Source: Massilia sp. Root351 (GTDB taxonomy: Bacteria > Pseudomonadota > Gammaproteobacteria > Burkholderiales > Burkholderiaceae_D). From it: 64,000 bases of DNA. The position numbers and the translations under genes were made by a program. The notes beneath the pieces are model-generated. The model ran no database searches and had not been told where the DNA came from. It saw only the letters and a list, made by a program, of their open reading frames with translations. Where the stretch lies: positions 321,276 through 385,275 of the forward strand of contig NZ_LMDJ01000003.1 in assembly GCF_001425045.1 (NCBI RefSeq). Reading direction: 5' to 3'. Every line of letters starts with the position of its first letter. The first letter of the stretch is position 1. Below, in pieces: positions 27,376-36,596 of this stretch.

Positions 27376-29691
27376 CTAGCTGCTTGCGTAGTAGTGGTAG
27401 CGGTTGCGCCCCTGCTGTTTGGCTGAATACATGGCCTGGTCGGCCTGTTTGAGCAGGGTTTCCGGGTCCACCGCGTCTTCCGGATACAAGGCAATGCCGA
27501 TGCTGGCGGATATGTGGACGATTTGCGGCCCCAATTTGAAGGGCGTAGCGAGGTTCTCGAGGATGTCCCGGGCAATGCGCTGCACGTCGGTGCTGTCCTT
27601 GAGCTCGCCAAGGATGACGGTGAACTCGTCACCGCCCAGCCGGGACACGGTGTCGGTGCCGCGCACGCAGTGGCTGAGCCGGTCCGCCACTTCTTTGAGC
27701 AGGACGTCGCCCATGGAATGGCCCAGGCTGTCGTTGACGGCCTTAAATCCGTCCAAGTCGATGAAAACCAGCGCCATTGGCAAGGCGGCGCGGTCGGACT
27801 TCTTCATTTCCAGCCGCATGCGCTCCTGGAACATGCGCCGGTTCGGCAATCCGGTCAGGGCGTCGAAGTTGGCCTGGCGCCAGATCAGTTCTTCGGTGGC
27901 TTTTCGCTTGGTGATGTCGCAGAACAGCGCCACGCGCCGGTAGGCCTGGCCGCGCTCGTCGAACACGGCGTTGAAGCGCAGCGATACCAGGTAGTGCTCA
28001 CCTTGCTTGTTCTGGTGCCAGACTTCGCCTTCCCATTCTCCGGTCTGGCGCAGCGCGTGCTGCATCTTGCGGAAAAATTCCTGGTCCTGCCGGCCGGAGG
28101 TCAGTTCGTAGGCCCAGTGGCCCTTCACTTCGTCTTCGCTATAGCCGCTGAGGCGGGAAAAGGCCGGATTGACCGACAGGATCTTACCGTCGGCGTCCGT
28201 CACCATCATGCCTTCGCTGCTGTTCTGGTACATCAGGCTGGCCAGCTTCATGGTTTCGTCGGTGGCGCGCCGGGCGGTGATGTCTTCGGCCATGACGAAC
28301 AGGCCGCGTACTTGTCCGTTTGCATCGTAATCGGGCACATAGGTGATACCGTCCCAGCGCTGGCCGTGCCGGGTCTGGATCGGACGCTCGAAATGGACCA
28401 CCTGGCCGGCCATGGCACGCTGCAGGTGCGGCTGGGACAAGGCGTAGGCAGCCGGACCCACGATTTCTTCCACTTTGCGCCCCAGCGCCGCCTGCGGCCC
28501 GATTTCAAACACTTCATCGAAACGGCGGTTGGTGAAGGTGTAGCGTTCCTGGCGGTCGATGTAGGTGATCAGGATGGGCAGATTGTCGGCGATCAGGCGC
28601 AGTCGTTGCTCGCTGGCCGACAGTTTGGCTTCCATTTCGCGGCTCGATTCGTACAGCTGGCGGTAGCGCAGCTCGCGTTCTTCCAGTTTTGCATAGGATT
28701 TGAGCGCAAACATGCCGCTGAGCAGTATCAGCAACAGCAGCAGGGCCAGGCCGCCGCCGGCGACGATGAAGGTGGGGCTGGCGAACCAGACCGCATCCTT
28801 GTCGGTTCCGCCGACAACTATGATGAGCGGCAAATTGTTCAGTGCACGGTAGCTGAACAGGCGGGACACTTTGTCCACCTGGCTGGGCGTGCGGAAGGTG
28901 CCGATCAGGCTGTCTTTCAGGCTCGCAAACAACACGCCGCTGGACAGGTCCAGGTTGTAGGCCTCTTCGAACAGCGGCGCGCGCGCGATGATGCGGCCGT
29001 TGCGGTGCACCAGGGTGATGGAGACGTCGTCCGTGATCCGGGAATTCTCGAAGACGGCGGCGAACCGCGTGGCATCCAGCGGGGCGACGATGACGCCGAG
29101 GAAGCGGCCGTCGCTGCTTTCCACTCTGCGGCTGAGGTAAAACAATTTTTTCTTCGATACTTTCCCCAGCGTGGGGCCGCCAATGAAGAGCTGGTGCGGC
29201 GATGCGCTGTCCTGGTGGAACTGGAAATAGTCGCGGTCGCTGTAGTCGACGCCGTTAATGGGCAGATGGTTGGAGGTGGCGACGCCTTTGCCGTTGGCGT
29301 CGATAAAGCTGATCCAGAAATCGTGCGTGAAGGAGCTGCTGCGCGAGGAAAGCAGGGCGGCGATGGACTCTGCCGAACTGTTGGGCGGCAAGACCTTGAT
29401 GGCATTGGAAAAACCGATCAGCGACAGGTCGGCAAACTGGATCGCGTACAGCACATGGGCTTCCATGGCGCGCGCGAAGTGCTGGGTTTGCCGGCGCAAG
29501 CCGGCTTCCCGGTCCAGATAGGCGGTGTGCAGTTGCCAGGCGACTATGCCGATGGCGATCAGCGCCATGGTCAGCAAGCCGGACAACAAGCGCTGGCGAA
29601 AGCGCAGGTAGGCTTTGGAGCGGACGATTTCCGTTTTTTTGCGCTGTATGGCCACGGCAACTCCGGCTTCCGGCTGAGTGATCGCTGCCAT
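27376..29691 (-). CDS. Membrane diguanylate cyclase: dCache-PAS-PAS-GGDEF
   Basis: 771 residues. Transmembrane helix 1 (LLSGLLTMALIAIGIVAW, about 35-52), periplasmic double Cache domain (about 60-300, DYFQFHQDSASPHQLFIGGPTLGKVS), helix 2 (FIVAGGGLALLLLLILLSGMFAL), two PAS domains (about 360-475 and 480-600) and a C-terminal GGDEF domain. The active site GGDEF (686-690) is intact, and RGTD five residues before it is a product-inhibition I-site. It makes cyclic di-GMP in response to an external ligand. It sits between origin-like modules B and C, so its gene dosage would peak early in the cell cycle if these are an origin. Confidence 0.95.
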   Translation of the reverse strand: MAAITQPEAGVAVAIQRKKTEIVRSKAYLRFRQRLLSGLLTMALIAIGIVAWQLHTAYLDREAGLRRQTQHFARAMEAHVLYAIQFADLSLIGFSNAIKVLPPNSSAESIAALLSSRSSSFTHDFWISFIDANGKGVATSNHLPINGVDYSDRDYFQFHQDSASPHQLFIGGPTLGKVSKKKLFYLSRRVESSDGRFLGVIVAPLDATRFAAVFENSRITDDVSITLVHRNGRIIARAPLFEEAYNLDLSSGVLFASLKDSLIGTFRTPSQVDKVSRLFSYRALNNLPLIIVVGGTDKDAVWFASPTFIVAGGGLALLLLLILLSGMFALKSYAKLEERELRYRQLYESSREMEAKLSASEQRLRLIADNLPILITYIDRQERYTFTNRRFDEVFEIGPQAALGRKVEEIVGPAAYALSQPHLQRAMAGQVVHFERPIQTRHGQRWDGITYVPDYDANGQVRGLFVMAEDITARRATDETMKLASLMYQNSSEGMMVTDADGKILSVNPAFSRLSGYSEDEVKGHWAYELTSGRQDQEFFRKMQHALRQTGEWEGEVWHQNKQGEHYLVSLRFNAVFDERGQAYRRVALFCDITKRKATEELIWRQANFDALTGLPNRRMFQERMRLEMKKSDRAALPMALVFIDLDGFKAVNDSLGHSMGDVLLKEVADRLSHCVRGTDTVSRLGGDEFTVILGELKDSTDVQRIARDILENLATPFKLGPQIVHISASIGIALYPEDAVDPETLLKQADQAMYSAKQQGRNRYHYYASS

Positions 29692-30034
29692 TTCAGTATA
29701 GGGGAAAGGCCAAGCTGGCGAGAATCAAATTTTTCAAGAAGCCAACATTCGCAGTGGCTTTCGTTGCGGAAGTGACGCAGCGTCGGCCTTTGGTTTACTT
29801 TAAAGCTGTGTATACAAAATAATAGTAGTTGTTAACGTCGCCACTTTTCTGTGGATAACCGGGTTAACTGGATTAGAATCAGTCGTTTGCGTCTTGTACA
29901 AGGCGGCGCGTAAACGGTGTACGGCGAAAGGACTGTATCTGGACAATTTTTGGCGTCCAGGTTTAGCTTTTGCTTACTCACAAATCATGCCTGTGGATAT
30001 CCAGATAGTTATCAACAGGCCTCAGGAGGCTGTT
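29692..30034. other. Intergenic region upstream of the diguanylate cyclase and nitronate monooxygenase genes
   Basis: No gene is seen. The left 110 bases are the leader of the leftward diguanylate cyclase gene. From 29808 the region is origin-like module C, ending just before the AGGAGG ribosome binding site of the rightward gene. Confidence 0.6.
29808..30020 (+). other. Origin-like module C (DnaA-trio plus DnaA boxes)
   Basis: Third copy of the module: GTGTATACAAAA, then TAA-TAG-TAG-TTG (29820-29831), perfect TGTGGATAA (29850-29858), GTTAAC (+13), AATCAG (+27), CTGGACAA (+89), TGTGGATAT (29992-30000, +142) and TTATCAACA (30009-30017, +159). Same orientation as A and B, and 2.3 kb away across the diguanylate cyclase gene. 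The gap between trio and box is 2 bases longer than in A and B. Confidence 0.65.
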
Positions 30035-31072
30035 ATGGAGTTGCTGTCCCTGTTTTCCCATCCCATCATCCAGGGGCCGACTGCCGGCGGCGGCAATACG
30101 CCCGAGCAGGTTGCGGCCGTATCGAACGCCGGCGCGCTGGGCTCGCTGGCCGCTTCGCTGCTGTCGCCGGACACGCTGCGCAGCCAGGTGGCGGCCATCC
30201 GCGCCCTGACGGCGCAGCCTTTCTTGCTCAATTTCTTTGTCCAGGGAACGCCCACGCCGTCCGCAGCGGATCTGGCGCGCGCCAAGGAACTGCTGAAGCC
30301 GGTTTACGAGGAACTGGGCTGGGACCAGTTGCCGACGCCTGCCAAGTGGTGCGAGGATTTCGCCGCGCAGTTTGAAACGCTGCTGGAACTGCGTCCCGCC
30401 GTGGCCAGTTTTACTTTCGATATCCTGACGCCGGCCCAGGTCGCGCGGCTGCATGCCGCTGGCATTGCCGTGGTGGGTACGGTGACCACCATCGCCGAGG
30501 CGCTGGCCTGGCAGGCGGCGGGTGCGGACGCGGTGGTGGCGTCGGGAGTGGAAGCGGGCGGCCATCGCGGCACCTTCATCGGCGCGCAGAAGGACGCCAC
30601 ACTGACCACCTTCGAGCTGCTGCCGGCGGTGGTGGCGGCGGTGCGGATACCGGTGATCGCGGCCGGCGGCATCATGGACGGCAAGGATATCCGGCGCGCG
30701 CTGGCGGCCGGCGCCAAAGCGGTGCAAATGGGCACGGCTTTCCTGGTGACCAATGAATCCGGCATCCACCCGGCGTACAAGCAGGCTTTGCTGACGGCCG
30801 GCGCGCGCCCGACCCGGCAGACGCGCGCGTTTTCCGGCCGCTATGCGCGCGGCCTGGAGAACCGTTTCATGCAGATGATGGCGGAGGTGGAACTGGAAGT
30901 GCCAGCCTATCCGGTGCAGAACGCGCTGACCGGCAGCATCCGCGCGGAGGCGGCGCGGCGCGGCGACACGGAGTGGATGTCGCTGTGGTGCGGCAGCAGC
31001 GTGGACCGGGCGCGCGGCATGCCGGCGGCCCGGCTGGTGGAAACGCTGGTGAAGGAAATGCAAGCAGTCTGA
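30035..31072 (+). CDS. Nitronate monooxygenase family FMN protein
   Basis: 345 residues, TIM-barrel flavoprotein of the NMO/2-nitropropane dioxygenase family. Motifs: HPIIQGPTAGGGNTPEQVAAVSNAGALGSL at the N-terminus, GADAVVASGVEAGGHRG (phosphate/flavin site) and PVIAAGGIMDGKDIRRALAAGAKAVQMGTAFL. It oxidises toxic alkyl nitronates to carbonyl plus nitrite. The start at 30035 is chosen for the CAGGAGG seven to ten bases upstream; longer frames run into the DnaA-box module. Followed after 27 bases by a GMC oxidoreductase. Confidence 0.92.
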   Translation: MELLSLFSHPIIQGPTAGGGNTPEQVAAVSNAGALGSLAASLLSPDTLRSQVAAIRALTAQPFLLNFFVQGTPTPSAADLARAKELLKPVYEELGWDQLPTPAKWCEDFAAQFETLLELRPAVASFTFDILTPAQVARLHAAGIAVVGTVTTIAEALAWQAAGADAVVASGVEAGGHRGTFIGAQKDATLTTFELLPAVVAAVRIPVIAAGGIMDGKDIRRALAAGAKAVQMGTAFLVTNESGIHPAYKQALLTAGARPTRQTRAFSGRYARGLENRFMQMMAEVELEVPAYPVQNALTGSIRAEAARRGDTEWMSLWCGSSVDRARGMPAARLVETLVKEMQAV

Positions 31073-31099
31073 CTTAGCCCTAGGCGCAAGGAGTGGATT

Positions 31100-32731
31100 T
31101 TGGAATCTGCAGGACAGTTCGACTACATCATCATCGGCGCCGGCACTGCCGGCTGTGTTCTCGCCAACCGCCTTACGCGCGATAAAAACGTGCAAGTGCT
31201 GCTGATCGAGGCGGGCGGCAAGGACGATTATCTGTGGATCCATATCCCGGTGGGCTATCTGCATTGCATCAACAATCCCCGCACCGACTGGCTGTACCGC
31301 ACCGAGGCCGATCCCGGCCTGGGCGGGCGCAGCCTGATTTATCCGCGCGGCAAAGTATTGGGCGGCAGTTCCTCGATCAACGGCATGATTTATATGCGCG
31401 GCCAGGCCGGCGACTACGACCGCTGGGCCGAGGAATGCGGCGACGACAGCTGGCGCTGGGACGCGGTGCTGCCGTTGTTCCGCCAGAGCGAGGACCATCA
31501 CGGCGGCGCCAGCGATTTCCACGGCGCGGGCGGCGAGTGGCGGGTGGAAAAGCAGCGCCTGTCCTGGCAGATCCTGGATGCTTTCCGCGACGCGGCCGAC
31601 CAGACCGGCATTCCCAAAGTGGACGATTTCAACCGCGGCGACAACCTGGGCTGCGCCTATTTCGAGGTGAACCAGAAGCGCGGCATCCGCTGGAACACGG
31701 CCAAGGCGTTCTTGAAGCTGGCCACCACGCGCCCCAACCTGACCCTGATGACCGGCTGCCACGTGGAAAAGCTGCTGGTGGAGCAGGGCGAGCAGGGGCC
31801 CGTCTGCTCCGGCGTGGCGTTCACCGGGGGCGGCACGCGCTGGCAGGCGCAGGCCACGCGCGAAACCATCCTGGCGGCCGGCTCGGTCGGCTCGCCGCAG
31901 TTGCTGCAGCTGTCGGGCATCGGGCCGGCGGGTATGCTGCGCGATCTCGGCATCACACCGGTGGCGGACCTGCCCGGCGTGGGCGCCAATCTGCAGGACC
32001 ATCTGCAACTGCGCATGGTGTTCAAGGTGAACGGCGTGAAGACGCTGAATGTATTGGCCAGCAACTGGTTCGGCAAGATGCGCATCGGCATGGAGTACGC
32101 GATGTTCCAGAGCGGACCGATGTCGATGGCGCCGTCGCAACTGGGCGCGTTCGCCCGCTCGGACCCCGGCCAGGCCACGCCGAACCTGCAATACCACGTG
32201 CAGCCGCTGTCGCTGGAGAAGTTCGGCGATCCGCTGCATGCTTTCCCGGCCTTCACTGCCAGCGTGTGCAATCTGCGCCCCACGTCGCGCGGCCATATTC
32301 GCATCGCCAGCGCGGATTCCTATGCGCCGCCCAAGATTACGCCGATGTATCTGAGCACGCCGGAGGACCGCCAGGTGGCGGCCAACGCGCTGAAGCTGAC
32401 GCGCCGCATCGCCGCCGCTCCCGCGCTGGCCAGGTATTCGCCGCAGGAATTCAAGCCGGGGCCGGCGTTCCAGACCGACGAGGAACTGGCGGCGGCGGCC
32501 AGTGCCATCGGCACCACCATCTTCCACCCGGTGGGCACTTGCCGCATGGGGCGAAAAAACGACACTTCCGCTGTGGTCGACAGCGCATTGCGCGTGCGCG
32601 GTGTAGCTGGACTACGGGTGGTGGACGCCTCGGTGATGCCCTTTATAACGTCCGGGAATACCAACTCCCCGACCATCATGATTGCCGAGAAAGCCGCGCA
32701 GATCATACGTTCTACCTGGAAAGACTCCTGA
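31100..32731 (+). CDS. GMC family FAD oxidoreductase (choline-dehydrogenase-like)
   Basis: 543 residues. FAD-binding motif IIGAGTAGCVLANRL near the N-terminus, GMC signature 1 (RGKVLGGSSSINGMIYMRG), signature 2 (GSVGSPQLLQLSGIGP), and the catalytic His (HPVGTCRMG) with Asn (NTNSPTIMIAEKA) near the C-terminus. It oxidises an alcohol to aldehyde, but substrate is not deducible. Translation most likely starts at TTG 31100, six bases after AAGGAG; no ATG or GTG is placed well. Probably co-transcribed with the nitronate monooxygenase gene. Confidence 0.92.
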   Translation: MESAGQFDYIIIGAGTAGCVLANRLTRDKNVQVLLIEAGGKDDYLWIHIPVGYLHCINNPRTDWLYRTEADPGLGGRSLIYPRGKVLGGSSSINGMIYMRGQAGDYDRWAEECGDDSWRWDAVLPLFRQSEDHHGGASDFHGAGGEWRVEKQRLSWQILDAFRDAADQTGIPKVDDFNRGDNLGCAYFEVNQKRGIRWNTAKAFLKLATTRPNLTLMTGCHVEKLLVEQGEQGPVCSGVAFTGGGTRWQAQATRETILAAGSVGSPQLLQLSGIGPAGMLRDLGITPVADLPGVGANLQDHLQLRMVFKVNGVKTLNVLASNWFGKMRIGMEYAMFQSGPMSMAPSQLGAFARSDPGQATPNLQYHVQPLSLEKFGDPLHAFPAFTASVCNLRPTSRGHIRIASADSYAPPKITPMYLSTPEDRQVAANALKLTRRIAAAPALARYSPQEFKPGPAFQTDEELAAAASAIGTTIFHPVGTCRMGRKNDTSAVVDSALRVRGVAGLRVVDASVMPFITSGNTNSPTIMIAEKAAQIIRSTWKDS

Positions 32732-32883
32732 TCCTTGCGCCATACTTTGAGCCAGATCAAACTGCCCAGTTTGTAGCCAAACTTGCTATCTTGATGGTAT
32801 TTATACTGTATTGTTCACGATTTTTTTTGTGTGTATGATCGGTTGAAAATTTGGCAGTTTATAAAGAATAACCAGGAGATACG
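32732..32883 (+). promoter_or_regulatory. AT-rich promoter region of the liv operon with a small palindrome
   Basis: 152 bases with no gene, clearly more AT-rich than its neighbours. A perfect palindrome (arms aaactg/cagttt, 32759-32772) lies at its left. Several TATACT/TATGAT-like words follow, but I cannot pick one promoter with confidence. CCAGGAG is the ribosome binding site of livG. Confidence 0.45.
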
Positions 32884-33654
32884 ATGTCAAACTTCATCTT
32901 GGAAACAAGAAATTTGACCAAGGAATTCAAGGGTTTCACTGCTGTTAACGACGTGAATCTGAAGGTCCAGCGCGGCCACATTCACGCCTTGATCGGCCCC
33001 AACGGCGCCGGCAAGACCACCTGCTTCAACCTGCTGACCAAGTTCCTGGTGCCGACCTCGGGCCAGATCCTGTTCAACGGCAATGACATCACGGCCGCCA
33101 GGCCTGCGCACATCGCGCGCATGGGCGTGATCCGTTCCTTCCAGATTTCCGCCGTATTTCCCCACCTTACCGTCTTGCAGAACGTGCGCATCGGCCTGCA
33201 GCGCCAGCTGGGCACCACGTTCCATTTCTGGCAGAGCGAACGCTCGCTGAACCAGCTGAACGCGCGCGCCATGCAATTGCTGGCCGAGGTGGACCTGACC
33301 GAATTCGCCGACACCGTCACGGTGGACATGCCTTACGGCCGCAAGCGCGCGCTGGAGATCGCCACCACCCTGGCGATGGAGCCGGAGCTGATGCTGCTGG
33401 ACGAGCCCACCCAGGGCATGGGCCACGAGGACGTGCACCGGGTAACCGAGCTGATCAAGAAGGTATCGGCCGGCCGCACCATTTTGATGGTGGAACACAA
33501 TATGAACGTGGTATCTGGTATTTGCGACAAGATTTCGGTGCTGCAGCGCGGCGCCATGCTGGCCGAGGGGAGCTATGCCGAGGTATCGAAGAACCCGCAA
33601 GTGATGGAAGCGTACATGGGCACCGAGGCAAGCGAACTGGTGGGGGCGCACTGA
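32884..33654 (+). CDS. livG: Branched-chain amino acid ABC transporter ATPase LivG
   Basis: 256 residues. Walker A GPNGAGKTT, Walker B LMLLDEPTQGMG, switch His in MVEHNMNVV, and the C-terminal LivG-type extension. The ABC signature reads MPYGRKRALEIATTLA, which is the diverged form seen in many LivG proteins rather than LSGGQ. First gene of livG-livF-livK-livH-livM. Substrate could be branched-chain amino acids or another amide such as urea. Confidence 0.93.
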   Translation: MSNFILETRNLTKEFKGFTAVNDVNLKVQRGHIHALIGPNGAGKTTCFNLLTKFLVPTSGQILFNGNDITAARPAHIARMGVIRSFQISAVFPHLTVLQNVRIGLQRQLGTTFHFWQSERSLNQLNARAMQLLAEVDLTEFADTVTVDMPYGRKRALEIATTLAMEPELMLLDEPTQGMGHEDVHRVTELIKKVSAGRTILMVEHNMNVVSGICDKISVLQRGAMLAEGSYAEVSKNPQVMEAYMGTEASELVGAH

Positions 33655-34361
33655 TGGCGGCCGCACTGGAAATCAGCAATCTGCAGGCGTGGTACGGCGA
33701 ATCGCATATCCTGCACAACGTGAACATCACGGTGCAGCCGGGCGAAGTGGTGACCTTGCTGGGCCGTAACGGCGCTGGCCGCACCACCACCCTGCGGGCC
33801 ATCATGGGCCTGACCGGCGCGCGCAAGGGTTCCATCAAGGTGAACGGCGTGGAAGCCATCGATTTGCCGACGCACAAAGTGGCTCACCTCGGCATCGGTT
33901 ACTGTCCCGAAGAGCGCGGCATTTTCGCCTCGCTGTCGACCGAGGAAAACCTGCTGCTGCCGCCGCAGCTGGCCACCGGCGAGAAGGGCATGCCGGTCGA
34001 GGAGATCTACGCCATGTTCCCCAACCTGGAGGAGCGCAAGCACAGCCAGGGCACCCGGCTGTCGGGCGGCGAGCAGCAGATGCTGGCGGTGGCGCGCATC
34101 CTGCGCACCGGCGCGCGCCTGCTGCTGCTGGACGAGATTTCCGAAGGCCTGGCGCCGGTCATCGTGCAGGGCCTAGCGCGCATGATCACCACCCTGAAAG
34201 CGAAGGGCTACACCATCGTCATGGTGGAACAGAATTTCCGCTTCGCCGCTCCGTTGGCGGACCGGTTTTACGTGATGGAGCATGGTCAGATTGTCGAGAC
34301 TTTTGCTGCATCCGAGTTGAGCGCAAAGATGCCAGTGTTGACCGAACTGCTCGGCGTCTGA
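33654..34361 (+). CDS. livF: Branched-chain amino acid ABC transporter ATPase LivF
   Basis: 235 residues. Signature LSGGEQQML, Walker B LLLLDEISEGLAP and switch His region MVEQNFRFA are intact. Walker A reads GRNGAGRTT: the invariant Lys is Arg43 (codon cgc at 33780-33782), while the partner LivG keeps Lys. I believe the Arg form recurs in some Burkholderiales LivF, so it may be a lineage trait rather than decay. Overlaps livG by ATGA, so the two subunits are translationally coupled. Confidence 0.93.
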   Translation: MAAALEISNLQAWYGESHILHNVNITVQPGEVVTLLGRNGAGRTTTLRAIMGLTGARKGSIKVNGVEAIDLPTHKVAHLGIGYCPEERGIFASLSTEENLLLPPQLATGEKGMPVEEIYAMFPNLEERKHSQGTRLSGGEQQMLAVARILRTGARLLLLDEISEGLAPVIVQGLARMITTLKAKGYTIVMVEQNFRFAAPLADRFYVMEHGQIVETFAASELSAKMPVLTELLGV

Positions 34362-34405
34362 TTTTTACCGTACCACTACAAAACCCTTAGGACGGAGACA
34401 AAAAT

Positions 34406-35614
34406 ATGAAACTCAAAACTATCGCCACCGCAACCGCAGCAGCGTGCGCCCTGGGCCTGGCCTGCGGCGCGCAAGCACAGGTGTCCGGCGACACCATCAA
34501 GATCGGCTTCATCACCGACATGTCCGGCCTGTACTCCGACATCGACGGCCTGGGTGGCGCGGAAGCGATCAAGATGGCGATCGCCGATGCCGGCGTGGTC
34601 ATCGCCGGCAAGAAAGTTGAATTCATCTCCGCCGACCACCAGAACAAGGCCGACATCGCCGCCTCAAAGGCGCGCGAATGGTTCGACCAGCAGGGCGTGG
34701 ACCTGCTGATCGGCGGCACCAACTCGGGCGCCAACCTGGCCATGGCCAAGGTGGCGGGCGAGAAGAAAAAGATCTTCATTTCGATCGGCGCCGGCTCGGC
34801 CCGCCTGACCAACGAGGAATGCACGCCTTACACCGTGCACTACGCCTACGACACCGTGGCGCTGGCGCGCGGCACCGGCGGCGCCATCGCCAAGCAGGGC
34901 GGCAAGAACTGGTACTTCATGACCGCCGACTACGCTTTCGGCCAGTCGCTGGAGAAAGACACGTCGGACGTGGTGAAAGCGGCCGGCGGCAAGGTGCTGG
35001 GCAGCGTCAAGCATCCGCTGTCGGCGTCGGACTTTTCCTCCTTCCTGCTGCAGGCGCAGTCGTCTGGCGCGCAGATCCTGGGCCTGGCCAACGCCGGCGG
35101 CGACGCCATCAACTCGATCAAGGCGGCCAACGAGTTCGGCATCACCAAGAAGATGAAGCTGGCCGGCCTGCTGATCTTCATTAACGACGTGCACTCGCTG
35201 GGCCTGAACACCACCCAGGGCATGTACCTGACCGACGGCTGGTACTGGGACCTGAACCCGGACACCCGCGCCTGGTCCAAGCGCTACTTCGAGAAGATGA
35301 AGAAGGAGCCGTCGATGCTGCAGGCAGCCGACTACTCGGCCACCGCCAACTACCTGAAGGCCGTGAAGGCGGTCGGCACGGATGATTCGGACAAGGTGAT
35401 GGCGCACCTGAAGAAGACCCCGATCAACGACATGTTCGCCAAGGGCGGCGTGATCCGCCAGGACGGCCGCATGGTGCACGATATGTACCTGATGGAAGTG
35501 AAGAAGCCGGCGGACTCGAAATATCCTTGGGACTACTACAAGGTGGTGGCCACCATACCCGGCGACCAGGCGTATGTGACCAAGGCCGAAACCAAGTGCG
35601 CGCTCTGGAAATAA
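34406..35614 (+). CDS. Periplasmic branched-chain amino acid / amide binding protein
   Basis: 402 residues. Signal peptide ends at about residue 24 (LACGAQAQ). The mature part is a LivJ/K-type type 1 periplasmic binding protein (VSGDTIKIGFITDMSGLYSDIDG; LIGGTNSGANLAMAKVA; FMTADYAFGQSLEKD). It captures the substrate for LivHM. Homologues also bind aromatic acids or urea, so the substrate is open. Well-formed ribosome binding site (AGGACGGAGA). Confidence 0.92.
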   Translation: MKLKTIATATAAACALGLACGAQAQVSGDTIKIGFITDMSGLYSDIDGLGGAEAIKMAIADAGVVIAGKKVEFISADHQNKADIAASKAREWFDQQGVDLLIGGTNSGANLAMAKVAGEKKKIFISIGAGSARLTNEECTPYTVHYAYDTVALARGTGGAIAKQGGKNWYFMTADYAFGQSLEKDTSDVVKAAGGKVLGSVKHPLSASDFSSFLLQAQSSGAQILGLANAGGDAINSIKAANEFGITKKMKLAGLLIFINDVHSLGLNTTQGMYLTDGWYWDLNPDTRAWSKRYFEKMKKEPSMLQAADYSATANYLKAVKAVGTDDSDKVMAHLKKTPINDMFAKGGVIRQDGRMVHDMYLMEVKKPADSKYPWDYYKVVATIPGDQAYVTKAETKCALWK

Positions 35615-35699
35615 CTTAGCTGCACCCGCGCCGCCCCCCGCAGGGGGCGGCATGTCTCTACCACATCACCGGTCCCGGTGATTTTTTATCTCGCGAGCC

Positions 35700-36584
35700 A
35701 TGGCTATAACCGATATTCCCCTGTCCGCGTGGATGAGCCAGCTGTTGCTGGGACTCGTCAACGGTTCCTTTTATGCCATGCTGTCGCTCGGCCTGGCCGT
35801 GATCTTCGGCCTGCTGAACGTCATCAATTTCTCCCACGGCGCGCTGTACATGATGGGCGCTTTCCTGGCCTGGATGGGCATGACGTATTTCGGCCTGAAC
35901 TACTGGGCCATGCTGGCGCTGGCTCCCATCGTGGTCGGGCTGTTCGGCATCGTCATAGAAAAGACCATGCTGCGCTGGCTCTACAAGCTGGACCACCTGT
36001 ACGGCCTGCTGCTCACCTTCGGCATCACGCTGGTGGTGGAGGGCGTGTTCCGCTCCTTCTACGGCGTGTCCGGCCAGCCGTTCGAGACGCCGGCGCTGCT
36101 GCAGGGGGCCACCGACCTCGGCTTCATGTTCCTGCCCAATTACCGCGCCTTCGTGGTGGCGGCCTCGCTCGCGGTCTGCCTGCTGACCTGGTACGTGATC
36201 GAGAAAACCAAGCTCGGCTCCTACCTGCGCGCCGGCACCGAGAATCCCAAGCTGGTGGAAGCGTTCGGCATCAACGTGCCGCTGATGGTCACCCTGACCT
36301 ACGGCTTCGGCGTGGCGCTGGCGGGCTTCGCCGGCGTGCTGGCCGCGCCCATCATCCAGGTTTCGCCGCTGATGGGCTCCAACCTGATCATCGTGGTGTT
36401 CGCGGTGGTGGTGATCGGCGGCATGGGTTCCATCATGGGCTCCATCCTGACCGGCCTGGCGCTGGGCGTGATCGAGGGCCTGACCCGCGTGCTCTATCCG
36501 GAGGGATCGTCCGTGGTGGTGTTCGTGGTGATGGTCATCGTGCTGCTGCTGCGTCCCGCCGGCCTGTTCGGCAAAGAGAAATAA
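35700..36584 (+). CDS. livH: ABC transporter permease LivH
   Basis: 294 residues with eight or so transmembrane helices. Typical LivH motifs: LVNGSFYAMLSLGLAVIFGLLNVINFSHGALYMMGAF near the start, RAGTENPKLVEAFGIN in the cytoplasmic loop that contacts the ATPase, and LRPAGLFGKEK at the end. Forms the channel with LivM. The 85-base gap from the binding-protein gene holds a short GC-rich hairpin (ccgccccccgcagggggcgg), which may temper expression of permease relative to binding protein. Confidence 0.93.
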   Translation: MAITDIPLSAWMSQLLLGLVNGSFYAMLSLGLAVIFGLLNVINFSHGALYMMGAFLAWMGMTYFGLNYWAMLALAPIVVGLFGIVIEKTMLRWLYKLDHLYGLLLTFGITLVVEGVFRSFYGVSGQPFETPALLQGATDLGFMFLPNYRAFVVAASLAVCLLTWYVIEKTKLGSYLRAGTENPKLVEAFGINVPLMVTLTYGFGVALAGFAGVLAAPIIQVSPLMGSNLIIVVFAVVVIGGMGSIMGSILTGLALGVIEGLTRVLYPEGSSVVVFVVMVIVLLLRPAGLFGKEK

Positions 36585-36596
36585 GAGGAAGCATCC

